From Streptomyces sp. NBC_01471 (GTDB lineage Bacteria; Actinomycetota; Actinomycetes; Streptomycetales; Streptomycetaceae), in assembly GCF_041438865.1 (NCBI RefSeq), contig NZ_CP109450.1, positions 6,822,001 to 6,886,000 of the forward strand: a DNA stretch of 64,000 nt, written 5' to 3'. The translations under genes were made by a program, and so were the position numbers. Numbering within the stretch: the first letter of the stretch is position 1; every line of letters begins with the position of its first letter. This document shows, piece by piece, positions 25,099-33,165 of the stretch. The notes beneath the pieces were generated by a model, which saw only the letters and a list, made by a program, of their open reading frames with translations, did no database searches and was not told the DNA's origin.

Positions 25099-26085
25099 TC
25101 AGAACGCGTGGGGCGAGGTGGTGGACGGCGGCACACCGGCGTTGAACCGGGTGTCGACGAAGTCGGAGAACTTGAACTGCTTGGGTATCAGCTTCAGGCC
25201 CGCGAACTCGTCGGCGATCTGCTGCTCCGAGGCGACGGCGGCCCGGTCCACGGCGACCCGCACCGTCGTGCCCGACGTACGCTGGACCGCGTCCAGCGCC
25301 ACCTCGTACGGCACGCCGGTGTCCTTCGCCCACACCTTCGCCCACTGCTGCGGGTGCTTGTAGACCCACTTCCGGGCGAGCTGCAGCCGCTGCATGTAGT
25401 CCTTCATGGCTGCCGACTTCCCCTTGTCCGCCAGCGCGGAGGGGGAGGCGATGTCGAAGGTGAGGCCGTTGACCAGACCCTGTCCGCTCACCAGGACCCG
25501 GGCGTTCCCGCCGTCCAGCGCCTGGGTGGTGGTGGGGTCGGCCGCCGCCCAGGCATCGACGTCTCCCCGCTTGAACGCGGTCTTCGCCTCGGCGGACTGG
25601 AGGTAGTCGACCTTGACGTCCTTGATCGACATCCCGGCCTTCCTGAGCACGGCGAGCAGCAGGTCGTGCCCCGTGGTGCCCTGCATCACCGCGATCTTCT
25701 TGCCCTTGAGATCCCGGACGCTCTTCAGCGGCGAGTTCTTCGGCACCAGGATGGCCGTGCCCGCCACCGAGCTGTGCATCGCGCCCACGACGGTGATCCT
25801 CGATTTGGACGCGGCGGCGAACACCGGTGGTGTGTTGCCGGTCCAGCCGAGGTCGACCGCCTTGGCGTTGACGGCTTCCAGCAGCAGCGGCCCGGAGGCG
25901 AAGTTCGACCAGTTGATCTTGTACGGCATGTTGTTCAGCTCGCCGGATGCCTCCAGCATGGCTCGGTCGCCGCCCGTCTGGTCACCGACGTTGAGCGTGG
26001 TTCTGGTGTGTTCGGATTTCCCTCCGCACGCCGCGGTCAGCAGAGCGAACGGGATGAGCAGGGCGCCAAGACAGCGTCGTTTCAT
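25099..26085 (-). CDS. ABC transporter substrate-binding lipoprotein, sulfonate/nitrate/taurine type
   Basis: A 328-residue extracytoplasmic binding protein. The signal peptide MKRRCLGALLIPFALLTAAC ends in a lipobox (LTAAC), so the mature protein is anchored by Cys20. The body is a NMT1/SsuA-like periplasmic-binding fold: LNVGDQTGG, NFASGPLLLEAVNAKAVDLGWTGNTPPVFA, LKSVRDLKGKKIAVMQGTTGHDLL. The gene is last in the permease-ATPase-binding protein operon. Aliphatic sulfonates are the commonest ligands of this group, but nitrate or thiamine-precursor binding cannot be excluded. Confidence 0.9.
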   Translation of the reverse strand: MKRRCLGALLIPFALLTAACGGKSEHTRTTLNVGDQTGGDRAMLEASGELNNMPYKINWSNFASGPLLLEAVNAKAVDLGWTGNTPPVFAAASKSRITVVGAMHSSVAGTAILVPKNSPLKSVRDLKGKKIAVMQGTTGHDLLLAVLRKAGMSIKDVKVDYLQSAEAKTAFKRGDVDAWAAADPTTTQALDGGNARVLVSGQGLVNGLTFDIASPSALADKGKSAAMKDYMQRLQLARKWVYKHPQQWAKVWAKDTGVPYEVALDAVQRTSGTTVRVAVDRAAVASEQQIADEFAGLKLIPKQFKFSDFVDTRFNAGVPPSTTSPHAF

Positions 26086-26127
26086 GGGGAGTCTTTCTTC
26101 GGTTCGGGTGGAGGTGACGAGGGGTGG

Positions 26128-26871
26128 TCAGAAGGGGGCCTGGGTGGCCACTACGCCAAGTTCGGTCAGCAGCCCGGCGCGGAGCAGGGTGAACTCCGGC
26201 GCGCCCACGTCACGCGGGCGCGGGAGGTCCACCGGTTGCTCATGGGCGATGACGCCGTCCTGCATCACCAGGACCCGGTCGGCCAGCAGCAGCGCTTCCT
26301 CCACGTCATGCGTGACGAGCAGCACGGCGCAGCCCCTGCGCTGCCACACCTCGGCGACCTGCCGCTGGGCTTTGATCCGGGTGAGCGCGTCGAGTGCGCC
26401 GAACGGCTCGTCGAGCAGCAGGAGGTCCGGTTCGCGGACCAGCGCCCGTGCCAGTGAGGCGCGTTGGGCCTCGCCCCCGGAGAGCGTCTTGGGCCAGGCG
26501 TCCGCCCGGTGCTCCAGGCCGACCTCGGCCAGCGCCCGTACCGCGGTCTCCCGCGTGGGGCGGCCCGGCAGGCCCAGCACGACATTGCGCCACACGCGTT
26601 TCCACGGCATCAGGCGGGGCGCCTGGAAGGCCACCGCCCGGCGACGAGGCACGAGCACGGTGCCGTCGATGTCCCGGTCGAGCCCGGCGAGTATCCGCAG
26701 CAGCGTGCTCTTGCCGCAGCCGCTGCGCCCCAGCAGGGCCACGAACTCGCCCGGCCGTACGGTGAGCTCCAGCGTGTCGAGGACGGCCCGGCCGTCGAAG
26801 GACCGGGTCAGACCGGTGATCTCGACGACCGCCCGGTCGGCGGTCACTTCCCCGTGAACGTCGGTCGCCAT
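26128..26871 (-). CDS. ABC transporter ATPase, SsuB/TauB type
   Basis: A 247-residue nucleotide-binding subunit. Walker A is GRSGCGKST near residue 50, the Q-loop lies in VAFQAPRLMPWKRVWRNVVLGLP, the signature is LSGGEAQRASLARAL near 137, Walker B LLLLDEPFGALD near 160, and the switch His is in LLVTHDVEEALLL. ATG 26871 overlaps the permease by 28 bases; a GTG at 26847 that makes a GTGA overlap with the permease stop is an alternative start, losing 8 residues. Energises uptake together with the adjoining permease. Confidence 0.92.
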   Translation of the reverse strand: MATDVHGEVTADRAVVEITGLTRSFDGRAVLDTLELTVRPGEFVALLGRSGCGKSTLLRILAGLDRDIDGTVLVPRRRAVAFQAPRLMPWKRVWRNVVLGLPGRPTRETAVRALAEVGLEHRADAWPKTLSGGEAQRASLARALVREPDLLLLDEPFGALDALTRIKAQRQVAEVWQRRGCAVLLVTHDVEEALLLADRVLVMQDGVIAHEQPVDLPRPRDVGAPEFTLLRAGLLTELGVVATQAPF

Positions 26872-27737
26872 TGCAGCAACAACCTCTCCAGCGTACGGAC
26901 GACGACGTCGGCGGCCAGGCCGAGGAAGGCGTAGACGATCAGGCAGACCACGATGACGTCGGTGCGGTAGTACTCGCGGGCCTGATCCATCAGGAAGCCG
27001 ATGCCGTCGCTGGCGTTGACCGTCTCGCCGAAGACCAGGGCCAGCCACGCCGAGCCCAGCGCGAATCGCAGCCCGGTCAGGGCGCCGGGCAGCGCCCCGG
27101 GCAGCACGACATGGCGGATCAGGCCCCAGCGGCTCAGGCCGAGCGTGGCGCCGGCCTCGATCAGCTGCTCGTCCACGCCGCGGATCCCGGCGTAGGTGTT
27201 CATGTAAAGAGGGAAGGCTGTGGCGAGGGCGATCAGCGCCACCTTCACCGTCTCGTCGATGCCCAGCCAGACGATCAGCAATGGGATGAGCCCGGCGAAC
27301 GGCACCGCGCGCAGCATCTGCACCACAGCGTCGATCAGGTCCTCCCCGATCCGCAGCAGCCCGGACAGCAGCCCCAGCCCGCCCCCGGCCATCACGCCCA
27401 GCACCAGCCCGACGGCGACGCGCTGCACCGAGACCGCCATCGCGGACGGCAGCGTGCCGTCGGCGATCAGCCCGCCCGCGGTACGGGCGATGGTGCCGGG
27501 GGAGGCGAGGGTGTCCGGCTGGAGTACACCGGTGGCACTGAACACCTGCCACAGGACCAGCAGCAGCACGGGCCCGGTGGCGCGTCGGAGCCAGCGTGGC
27601 ACGCTGCGGCGCCGGGACGACGCGGAGACGACAGGTTCCAGGTCGACGCCCGCCGCGCCGAGTGTGACCAGCCCTTCAGGGCCATTGGCGGAAAGGCCGG
27701 ATATGCCCGGTCCGGGGGATGTGTCGTTGGTGCTCAT
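26844..27737 (-). CDS. ABC transporter permease, sulfonate/nitrate/taurine type
   Basis: A 297-residue membrane subunit with six predicted helices, starting around ATGPVLLLVLWQVFSATGVL near residue 55. The cytoplasmic coupling loop EAGATLGLSRWGLIRHVVLPGALPGALTGLRFALG, the EAA motif, is intact. The unusually long polar N-terminus (about 50 residues) precedes the first helix. ATG 27737 has GGAG 8 bases upstream and forms an ATGA overlap with an upstream small reading frame at 27734-28015. It is the first recognised gene of the three-gene importer. Confidence 0.92.
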   Translation of the reverse strand: MSTNDTSPGPGISGLSANGPEGLVTLGAAGVDLEPVVSASSRRRSVPRWLRRATGPVLLLVLWQVFSATGVLQPDTLASPGTIARTAGGLIADGTLPSAMAVSVQRVAVGLVLGVMAGGGLGLLSGLLRIGEDLIDAVVQMLRAVPFAGLIPLLIVWLGIDETVKVALIALATAFPLYMNTYAGIRGVDEQLIEAGATLGLSRWGLIRHVVLPGALPGALTGLRFALGSAWLALVFGETVNASDGIGFLMDQAREYYRTDVIVVCLIVYAFLGLAADVVVRTLERLLLQWRPTFTGK

Positions 27738-28015
27738 GAGGGGCTCCACGTCGGGGCTGGAGGGCGCGGGCCCGCGGCGTGGCGTACGCGGGCGGCTGTC
27801 GGCGGCGCCGATGGCGAAGTGCCGTCACGGCGCCGGGCGCGAGACGGGGAGCGGCGGGAAGCCGGAAGGCGCCGGCAGTCGCGGCAGCGCGCCGAGGGGG
27901 TCACGCTTAGCGAGTCACAGTGACCGCCCGTGGGGGACATCTGGTAAATACGACATGAACACGCGGCTGAAGCTAGCAGGTGGGACCCTCGGGCGGTCAA
28001 CGGCGTCTCGCCCAT
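27734..28015 (-). CDS. Possible cysteine-containing leader ORF of the ABC operon
   Basis: A 93-codon frame opening at ATG 28015 with AGAAGGA at proper distance and closing with TGA inside the ATGA of the permease start. Its first 25 residues (PLTARGSHLLASAACSCR is the core) resemble the short leader peptides with a HxDLLRxAxAxC-like pattern found before sulfur-related operons in Streptomyces. Later codons have weak G/C third-position bias (about three quarters), so the full length may not be a protein gene. If real, it would couple transporter translation to cysteine supply. This is a speculative call. Confidence 0.3.
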   Translation of the reverse strand: MGETPLTARGSHLLASAACSCRIYQMSPTGGHCDSLSVTPSARCRDCRRLPASRRSPSRARRRDGTSPSAPPTAARVRHAAGPRPPAPTWSPS

Positions 28016-28354
28016 CGGACGTCCTTCTCGCGCACCGGACGGGTCTTGGCTGTCAGCCCGGCCCACCGGGGCGCCGAGGTTCCGGGCGCAACGCCGGGCG
28101 GAGCGGTGAAGGGGTTGGCGGGGCCACGGCCCGGCCGTCGCTGCGTCACCCACGTCAACCGAAGCGCGGCGATCAGGGCCACGGTGTCGGGACGGCCGGA
28201 GCCCGCCGGAGCGGGAAGTGCGGCCGGCCCCGGGAGCGCACGCTCGTCATGGCTGTCGCGGACCGGGCTCAGGGCCGCGAGTACGAACCGGGCAGCAGGA
28301 CATCTGGGGACTCGTGCGCCGTGGGACCGCTCATCCATGCACCACTGACAGATT
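28016..28354. other. Intergenic stretch without a supported gene
   Basis: About 340 bases upstream of the ABC operon and downstream of the alpha/beta hydrolase. It is GC-rich and frames are open on several strands, but none has a ribosome site and recognisable product. The ABC operon promoter should lie here or in 27900-28000, where a GTCAC-A-GTGAC palindrome is at 27914-27924. Confidence 0.4.
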
Positions 28355-28398
28355 GATCGGGCACCCCTCCTTCCGGGATCGGGCACCCCTCCTTCCGG
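28355..28398. repeat. 22-base perfect tandem repeat, two copies
   Basis: Units at 28355-28376 and 28377-28398 are identical and begin GATCGGGCACCCC. Read on the minus strand each contains AAGGAGGGG, resembling a ribosome site, but no start codon follows. It lies 38 bases beyond the stop of the alpha/beta hydrolase gene. Confidence 0.85.
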
Positions 28399-28435
28399 GG
28401 GCGGACAAGCTCGCCGGGGAGGGATCGTGCAGGTG

Positions 28436-29371
28436 TCAGACCGCGCCGGACGACGCGGATGCTCCGTGGGTCTCTGTCTGCTGGTCGAGGTGGGTGCGGA
28501 GGAAGGTTCCGACCTGGTCCAGGGCCTGTGCGCCCTCGGCGAGGACGGCGGAGAACCCCTGGAAGACATGGGGGGCGCCCGGGAATGTCTGCAGGACGAC
28601 CGCCACGTCGTCGTCGGCGGCCTTCGCGGCCAGCCGGAGGGCGTCGTCGAGGAGGACCTCGTAGGTCCCGGCCTGGATGAGCAGCGGGGGCAGTCCGCGC
28701 AGGTCGGCGAAGAGGGGGCTGGCGAAGGGGGAGCGGGGGTCCGCGCCCGCGAGGTAGTCGTCGGCGCGGGTGGCGAGTGCTTGCCGGGTGAGGGCCGGGT
28801 CGAGGACGGCCTTGGTCTCGTAGCTGCGCCCGGACTGGGTGAGGTCCGCCCAGGGGGAGAGGACGGCGGCCGCCGCCGGCCGGGGGAGACCGGCCTCCTT
28901 GATCGCGACCAGCAGGGCCAGGGCGAGTCCGCCACCGGCGGACTCGCCGGTCACGGCGATGGACCCGGCCGGGATGCCGCGGTCGAGGAGCCCGCGGTAG
29001 GCGGCAACGGCGTCGTCGACGGCCGCCGGGAACGGGTTCTCCGGCGCGAGGCGGTAGTCCACCGCGTGGACGGTGGTGCCGGTGCGGCGGGCTACATCGG
29101 CGGCCAGGTTGACACCGGCCGCGGCGGATCCGAGGGCGTAGCCGCCACCGTGGAAGTACAGCACCGCACCGGACGGCTTGTCGCAGCCCGCCGTGACCTC
29201 GATGGTGTCGACGCCGCCGAGCTCGACGGCTATGGCGCGGACGTCCTCGGGGACGGGGTGGGAGCCGATCATTTCGTCGAAGACGAGGCGCATCTTGTGC
29301 GGGTCGCCGCCCATGTCGAGCGGGGAGGTGCGCAGCAGGTCGATGATCGCGGCGAGCTGGGACTGAGTCAT
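28436..29371 (-). CDS. Alpha/beta hydrolase, hormone-sensitive-lipase family esterase
   Basis: A 311-residue carboxylesterase-like enzyme. The oxyanion-hole motif HGGG is at residues 74-77, the nucleophile Ser144 is in TGESAGGGLA, and the acid and base lie in the C-terminal third, with His in FPGAPHVFQGF. YRLAPENPFPAAVDDAVAAYR between them is characteristic of the family. There is no signal peptide. It is 241 bases downstream of an SDR gene in the same direction; a divergent TetR regulator beyond the SDR may control both. Acts on short acyl esters; natural substrate unknown. Confidence 0.9.
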   Translation of the reverse strand: MTQSQLAAIIDLLRTSPLDMGGDPHKMRLVFDEMIGSHPVPEDVRAIAVELGGVDTIEVTAGCDKPSGAVLYFHGGGYALGSAAAGVNLAADVARRTGTTVHAVDYRLAPENPFPAAVDDAVAAYRGLLDRGIPAGSIAVTGESAGGGLALALLVAIKEAGLPRPAAAAVLSPWADLTQSGRSYETKAVLDPALTRQALATRADDYLAGADPRSPFASPLFADLRGLPPLLIQAGTYEVLLDDALRLAAKAADDDVAVVLQTFPGAPHVFQGFSAVLAEGAQALDQVGTFLRTHLDQQTETHGASASSGAV

Positions 29372-29612
29372 GGCGGTCTGCTTTCTCAGTGGGTCGAAAG
29401 GGCGGGGCTGGGCGGGTCACGAGCAGGGCGATCAGGCACGGCGTGGTTCCAGGACCTCGCCGAAGCCCATGCGGCGGGCGAAGTCGGAGCGGGTCCCGGT
29501 GACCGCGTCGGCCTGCTCGGCCGGCGGCGCCCGTGACGAGAACAGTGGACAGGGGGTCGCTCCTGTCGGGCGGTGCGCGTTCTCGCCGGTCACAAGGGGG
29601 GGCACCCGGAGG

Positions 29613-30362
29613 TCAGGCGACGCCGCCATTGGCGAACAGGACCTGGCCGTTGACCCAACGGCCGCCGGGGCCGGCCAGGAAGGCGACAGCGCTCGCGATG
29701 TCCTCGGGCGTGCCGAGGCGCTCCAGCGGGGAGGCGGCGGCGATCCGCTCGACGAGCTCGGGGCTCTTCCCGTCCAGGAAGAGCGGGGTCGCGGTCGGCC
29801 CGGGGGCCACGGCGTTGACGGTGACGTCCCGGCCGCGCAGTTCGCGGGCGAGGATCAGGGTCATCGCCTCGACCGCGCCCTTGCTCGCCGCGTAGGCGGC
29901 GTAGGTCGGCTGCTGGAGCCGGGTGACAGAGGTGGAGAAGTTGACCAGCGCACCGCCGGGGCGCAGCCGCCCGGCCGCGAGCTGGGAGACGACGAACGTG
30001 CCGCGCACGTTGACCCGGTGCATCCGGTCGAAGGCGTCGAGGTCCATGTCTGCCAGCGGGGCCAGCAGCATGATCCCGGCGGTGTTCACCACCACGTCGA
30101 CGCCGCCGAAGTGTTCCTGGGCGGCGTCGAACAGGGCCGTCATCGCTGCCTCGTCCGCGACGTCGCCGGATACGGCAACGGCCGTGCCGCCCGCCTCCCG
30201 GATCGATGCGACGGCCTTCTCGGCACGCTCGGCGCGGCCTGCGTAGTGCACGACCACGGACATGCCGTCGGCGGCCAGCGCGTGCGCGACCGCGCTGCCG
30301 ATCCCGCCGGAACCCCCAGCCACGATCGCCACACGGCCGGCGGGCTGCTCAATGGTGGTCAT
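29613..30362 (-). CDS. Short-chain dehydrogenase/reductase
   Basis: A classical SDR of 249 residues. The cofactor motif is GGSGGIGS near residue 16 (a Gly replaces the common Thr), NTAG near 92 forms the next element, the catalytic Tyr and Lys are in YAAYAASK near 155, and PG follows in NAVAPGPTATPLF. ATG 30362 has GAGGGAGG 6 bases upstream. It is divergent from a TetR gene, and the region between carries an 18-base imperfect palindrome, a common arrangement for substrate-induced SDRs. The substrate is unknown. Confidence 0.93.
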   Translation of the reverse strand: MTTIEQPAGRVAIVAGGSGGIGSAVAHALAADGMSVVVHYAGRAERAEKAVASIREAGGTAVAVSGDVADEAAMTALFDAAQEHFGGVDVVVNTAGIMLLAPLADMDLDAFDRMHRVNVRGTFVVSQLAAGRLRPGGALVNFSTSVTRLQQPTYAAYAASKGAVEAMTLILARELRGRDVTVNAVAPGPTATPLFLDGKSPELVERIAAASPLERLGTPEDIASAVAFLAGPGGRWVNGQVLFANGGVA

Positions 30363-30385
30363 GGCGACCTCCCTCTCGTCTTTGT

Positions 30386-30424
30386 GGACGATCGGTACAC
30401 TAGCGGCATGTAGACCAGTCGTCC
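30386..30424. promoter_or_regulatory. Candidate TetR operator between SDR and TetR genes
   Basis: Arms 30386-30403 and 30407-30424 match at 12 of 18 positions, with GGACGA and TCGTCC at the outer ends and CGG in the centre. It lies 23 bases from the SDR start and about 85 from the TetR start, so one bound dimer could repress both. Confidence 0.5.
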
Positions 30425-30507
30425 ATATCTATGTGGCCCGTGGGTCCATATAGTTGCTGTCGGAGGCCACGCCACCGGGCCGGCCGTGCCGGACGAGGAG
30501 GAGACGC

Positions 30508-31143
30508 ATGGAGCGAACAGAGGCCGAGGGGCCCGGCCAGCTCAAGCCGGGGCGCGGACGCCGCCGGGCGGAGGACGTCCGCCACGCGACACTGGCCGCG
30601 GCAGCCGAACTGCTGCTCGCCGAGGGGGTCCACGCCCTGACCTTCTCGAAGGTCGCCGCCCGCGCCGGGGTCAGCAAGATGACCCTCTACAAGTGGTGGC
30701 CGTCTCCCGGAGCTCTGGCCTTCGACGCCTACTTCGACACCTTCAAGGAGACCCTCGCCTTCCCCGACACGGGCGACATCGGGCGCGACCTGACGACGCA
30801 GTTGCACGTCTTCGTCGATCTCCTGAACCGCAACGGCTCCGTCATCGCCGGGATCATCGGAGCCGCCCAGGGCGACCCCGACCTGGCGGAGGCGCTCTCG
30901 GCGCACTACGTCAGACAGCGCCGCGCCCTCGCCGTCGAACGCCTCACGCGCGCGCGGCAGGCCGGCCAGATCCGCGAAGGGGCCGACCTGGAGGCGATCG
31001 TCGACCAGCTCTGGGGCGCCGTCTACCACCGGCTGCTCCTGCCCGCGCAACCGCTGACCGCGGAGTTCACGGACCGGCTGATCGCCAATCTCTTCCAGGG
31101 CGTCGCCCCGGCCTCCGCGGATGCGGCGGCGCCCACCGGATGA
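30508..31143 (+). CDS. TetR-family transcriptional regulator
   Basis: A 211-residue regulator with a positively charged leader (GRGRRRAEDVR), a HTH at about residues 25-70 (LTFSKVAARAGVSKMTLYKWW) and an AcrR-like ligand domain (TetR_C type with IAGIIGAAQGDPDLAEALSAHYVRQRR). Tyr-Lys-Trp-Trp ends the recognition region as in many Streptomyces members. ATG 30508 follows GAGGAGGAG. Divergent from the SDR/esterase pair; probable autorepressor and repressor of that pair. Confidence 0.92.
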   Translation: MERTEAEGPGQLKPGRGRRRAEDVRHATLAAAAELLLAEGVHALTFSKVAARAGVSKMTLYKWWPSPGALAFDAYFDTFKETLAFPDTGDIGRDLTTQLHVFVDLLNRNGSVIAGIIGAAQGDPDLAEALSAHYVRQRRALAVERLTRARQAGQIREGADLEAIVDQLWGAVYHRLLLPAQPLTAEFTDRLIANLFQGVAPASADAAAPTG

Positions 31144-31294
31144 CGTGAGCGTGCCGACACCGGCGGCGGCCGGATCCCTCCGGCCGGCCACCGGCACGGA
31201 TGAATGCCAGGTTTGCGCGGTGTGTGCGGATCCCCGCGGCCCTCCGGTCCCTGTGGTGGCAGGCAACTGGGCCGGGGCATGGCAGGCTTGGGGC

Positions 31295-31981
31295 ATGGCC
31301 GTGCAGATCAACCCCAGCATCCTGTCCGCCGACTTCTCCCGCCTCGCGGAGGAGGCGAAGGCCGTCGAAGGTGCCGACTGGCTCCACGTCGACGTGATGG
31401 ACAACCACTTCGTACCCAATCTGACCCTCGGGGTCCCTGTGGTGGAAGCGCTCAGCCGGGCCTCGGAAACCCCGCTGGACTGCCACCTCATGATTGAGGA
31501 CGCGGACCGCTGGGCGCCGCAGTACGTCGAGGCGGGCGCGGGTTCCGTCACCTTCCACGCGGAGGCCGCTGCCGCCCCCGTGCGGCTCGCCCGCGAGATC
31601 AGGGCCAAGGGGGCGCGCGCCTCCATGGCGCTGAAGCCCGCGACGCCCATCGAGCCCTACGAGGACCTGCTCCCAGAGCTCGACATGCTGCTGATCATGA
31701 CCGTGGAGCCGGGCTTCGGCGGCCAGTCCTTCCTGGACATCATGCTGCCGAAGATCCGCCGCACCCGTGAGCTGATCTCCAGGCACGGACTCGAACTCTG
31801 GCTCCAGGTCGACGGCGGGGTCTCGGCGACGACGATCGAGCGGTGTGCGGAGGCCGGCGCGGACGTCTTCGTCGCGGGCTCCGCGGTGTACGGCGCCGAC
31901 GACCCGGCGGCCGCGGTCCGTATGCTCCGCCACCAGGCGCAGGAGACGACGGCGTCGGCGGGATGGGCCTGCGGCCACTGA
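31295..31981 (+). CDS. rpe: Ribulose-phosphate 3-epimerase
   Basis: Interconverts ribulose-5-phosphate and xylulose-5-phosphate in the pentose phosphate pathway. The 228-residue TIM barrel is clear: INPSILSADFSRL with the Ser/Asp start, WLHVDVMDNHFVPNLTLG with metal-binding residues, DCHLMIEDADRW (His), MTVEPGFGGQSFL, and LQVDGGVSATTI with the catalytic Asp. ATG 31295 is chosen as it begins directly before the first strand; a same-frame extension to 31121 has no support. The downstream SorC-type regulator may sense a sugar phosphate. Confidence 0.96.
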   Translation: MAVQINPSILSADFSRLAEEAKAVEGADWLHVDVMDNHFVPNLTLGVPVVEALSRASETPLDCHLMIEDADRWAPQYVEAGAGSVTFHAEAAAAPVRLAREIRAKGARASMALKPATPIEPYEDLLPELDMLLIMTVEPGFGGQSFLDIMLPKIRRTRELISRHGLELWLQVDGGVSATTIERCAEAGADVFVAGSAVYGADDPAAAVRMLRHQAQETTASAGWACGH

Positions 31982-32082
31982 GCGGCCAGGAGATGAACGC
32001 GGCCTTTCGGGGCTGATCAAGTTGTGCCGGGTCTGACAGGATGATGGGTCCGGGAGTGAACAGCCTTAGTGAGGAGATCGCG

Positions 32083-33108
32083 GTGTCTGCAATGTCGGCG
32101 GGCAGATCAGCCCTGCGGATGGGACCCGCGGAGCTGGTGCAGGCGGCGGCCATGGCCCGTCGCTTCTACCTGGAGGGAAAGTCCAAGATCCAGATCGCCG
32201 AGGAGTTCGGCGTCAGCCGGTTCAAGGTAGCCCGGGTCCTGGAGACGGCGCTGGAGCGCGATCTCGTACGGATCGAGATCCGGGTCCCCGCCGAACTGGA
32301 CGCGGAGCGCTCCGACGCGCTGCGGGCCCGGTACGGCCTGCGCCACGCGGTCGTCGTCGAGTCCCCGGCGGACGCTGCGGACGATGCCCCCGACCCGGAG
32401 AACCTGGGCGAGGTCGCCGCCGATCTGCTCGGCGAGCTGGTCACCGAGGGCGATGTGCTGGGCCTCGCCTGGGGGCGCTCCACCATCCACATGGCGGCGG
32501 CGCTCAATGTGCTCCCGCCGTGCACGGTGGTCCAGCTGACCGGTGTGTACGACGCGGGGACCGCGGAGCGCGGCTCCGTCGAGGCGGTACGGCGTGCCGC
32601 CCAGGTCTCCGGGGGAGAGGCGCACCCCATCTACGCCCCGATGCTGCTGCCGGACCCGGCCACCGCTGCCGCGCTGCGCAACCAGACAGGCATCGCCCGA
32701 GCCTTCGAGTACTTCGACAAGGTGACCGTGGCCGCGGTGTCCATCGGCTCCTGGGAACCGGGCATCTCGACGGTTCACGACATGCTCAGCGACGCCGAGC
32801 GGGCGCACTACGCCTCGCTGGGAGTCGCCGCCGAGATGTCCGCGCACCTCTTCGACGCCGAGGGGCGGCGGGTCGGCCGCGACCTGGGCGAGCGGTGCAT
32901 CACGGTCGAGGCCGACCGGTTGCGCCGGATCCCCGAGGTCGTGGCCATCGCGGGCGGCCAGCGCAAGGCCGCGGCGATCGGGGCCGTCCTGAAGTCGGGT
33001 CTCGTCACCAGCCTGGTCACCGACACGGCGGCCGCGGATTTCCTGCTGACGGAGACCGGGCCCGGACCGCGCCCCGCACTGGACCGGGCGGACCCCGACG
33101 GGGTCTGA
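32083..33108 (+). CDS. SorC/DeoR-type sugar-binding transcriptional regulator
   Basis: A 341-residue regulator. The N-terminal HTH is GKSKIQIAEEFGVSRFKVARVLETALERDLVRI (about residues 28-60). The remaining two thirds form the SorC sugar-phosphate-isomerase-like effector domain (LGLAWGRSTIHMAAAL, VQLTGVYDAG, VAIAGGQRKAAAIGAVLKSGLVTSLVTD). GTG 32083 has GAGGAGA 6 bases upstream; ATG 32041/32044 is the longer alternative. Following rpe, it probably responds to a phosphorylated sugar. Confidence 0.9.
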   Translation: MSAMSAGRSALRMGPAELVQAAAMARRFYLEGKSKIQIAEEFGVSRFKVARVLETALERDLVRIEIRVPAELDAERSDALRARYGLRHAVVVESPADAADDAPDPENLGEVAADLLGELVTEGDVLGLAWGRSTIHMAAALNVLPPCTVVQLTGVYDAGTAERGSVEAVRRAAQVSGGEAHPIYAPMLLPDPATAAALRNQTGIARAFEYFDKVTVAAVSIGSWEPGISTVHDMLSDAERAHYASLGVAAEMSAHLFDAEGRRVGRDLGERCITVEADRLRRIPEVVAIAGGQRKAAAIGAVLKSGLVTSLVTDTAAADFLLTETGPGPRPALDRADPDGV

Positions 33109-33165
33109 TCCCGGGCGGGCACGGCGGCTGCCGGGGTTGGCGGCCGCCGGGCGGTGAACCCGCGG

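Noticed and set aside
27914..27924. GTCAC-A-GTGAC palindrome upstream of the ABC operon
   Set aside because: Short, lies inside the candidate leader ORF, and no matching second site was found; too weak for a separate operator call.
29432..29629. Small minus-strand frame between SDR and esterase
   Set aside because: The end (DFARRMGFGEVLEPRRA) looks faintly coding, possibly a vestige, but there is no start with a ribosome site and the SDR end overlaps it.
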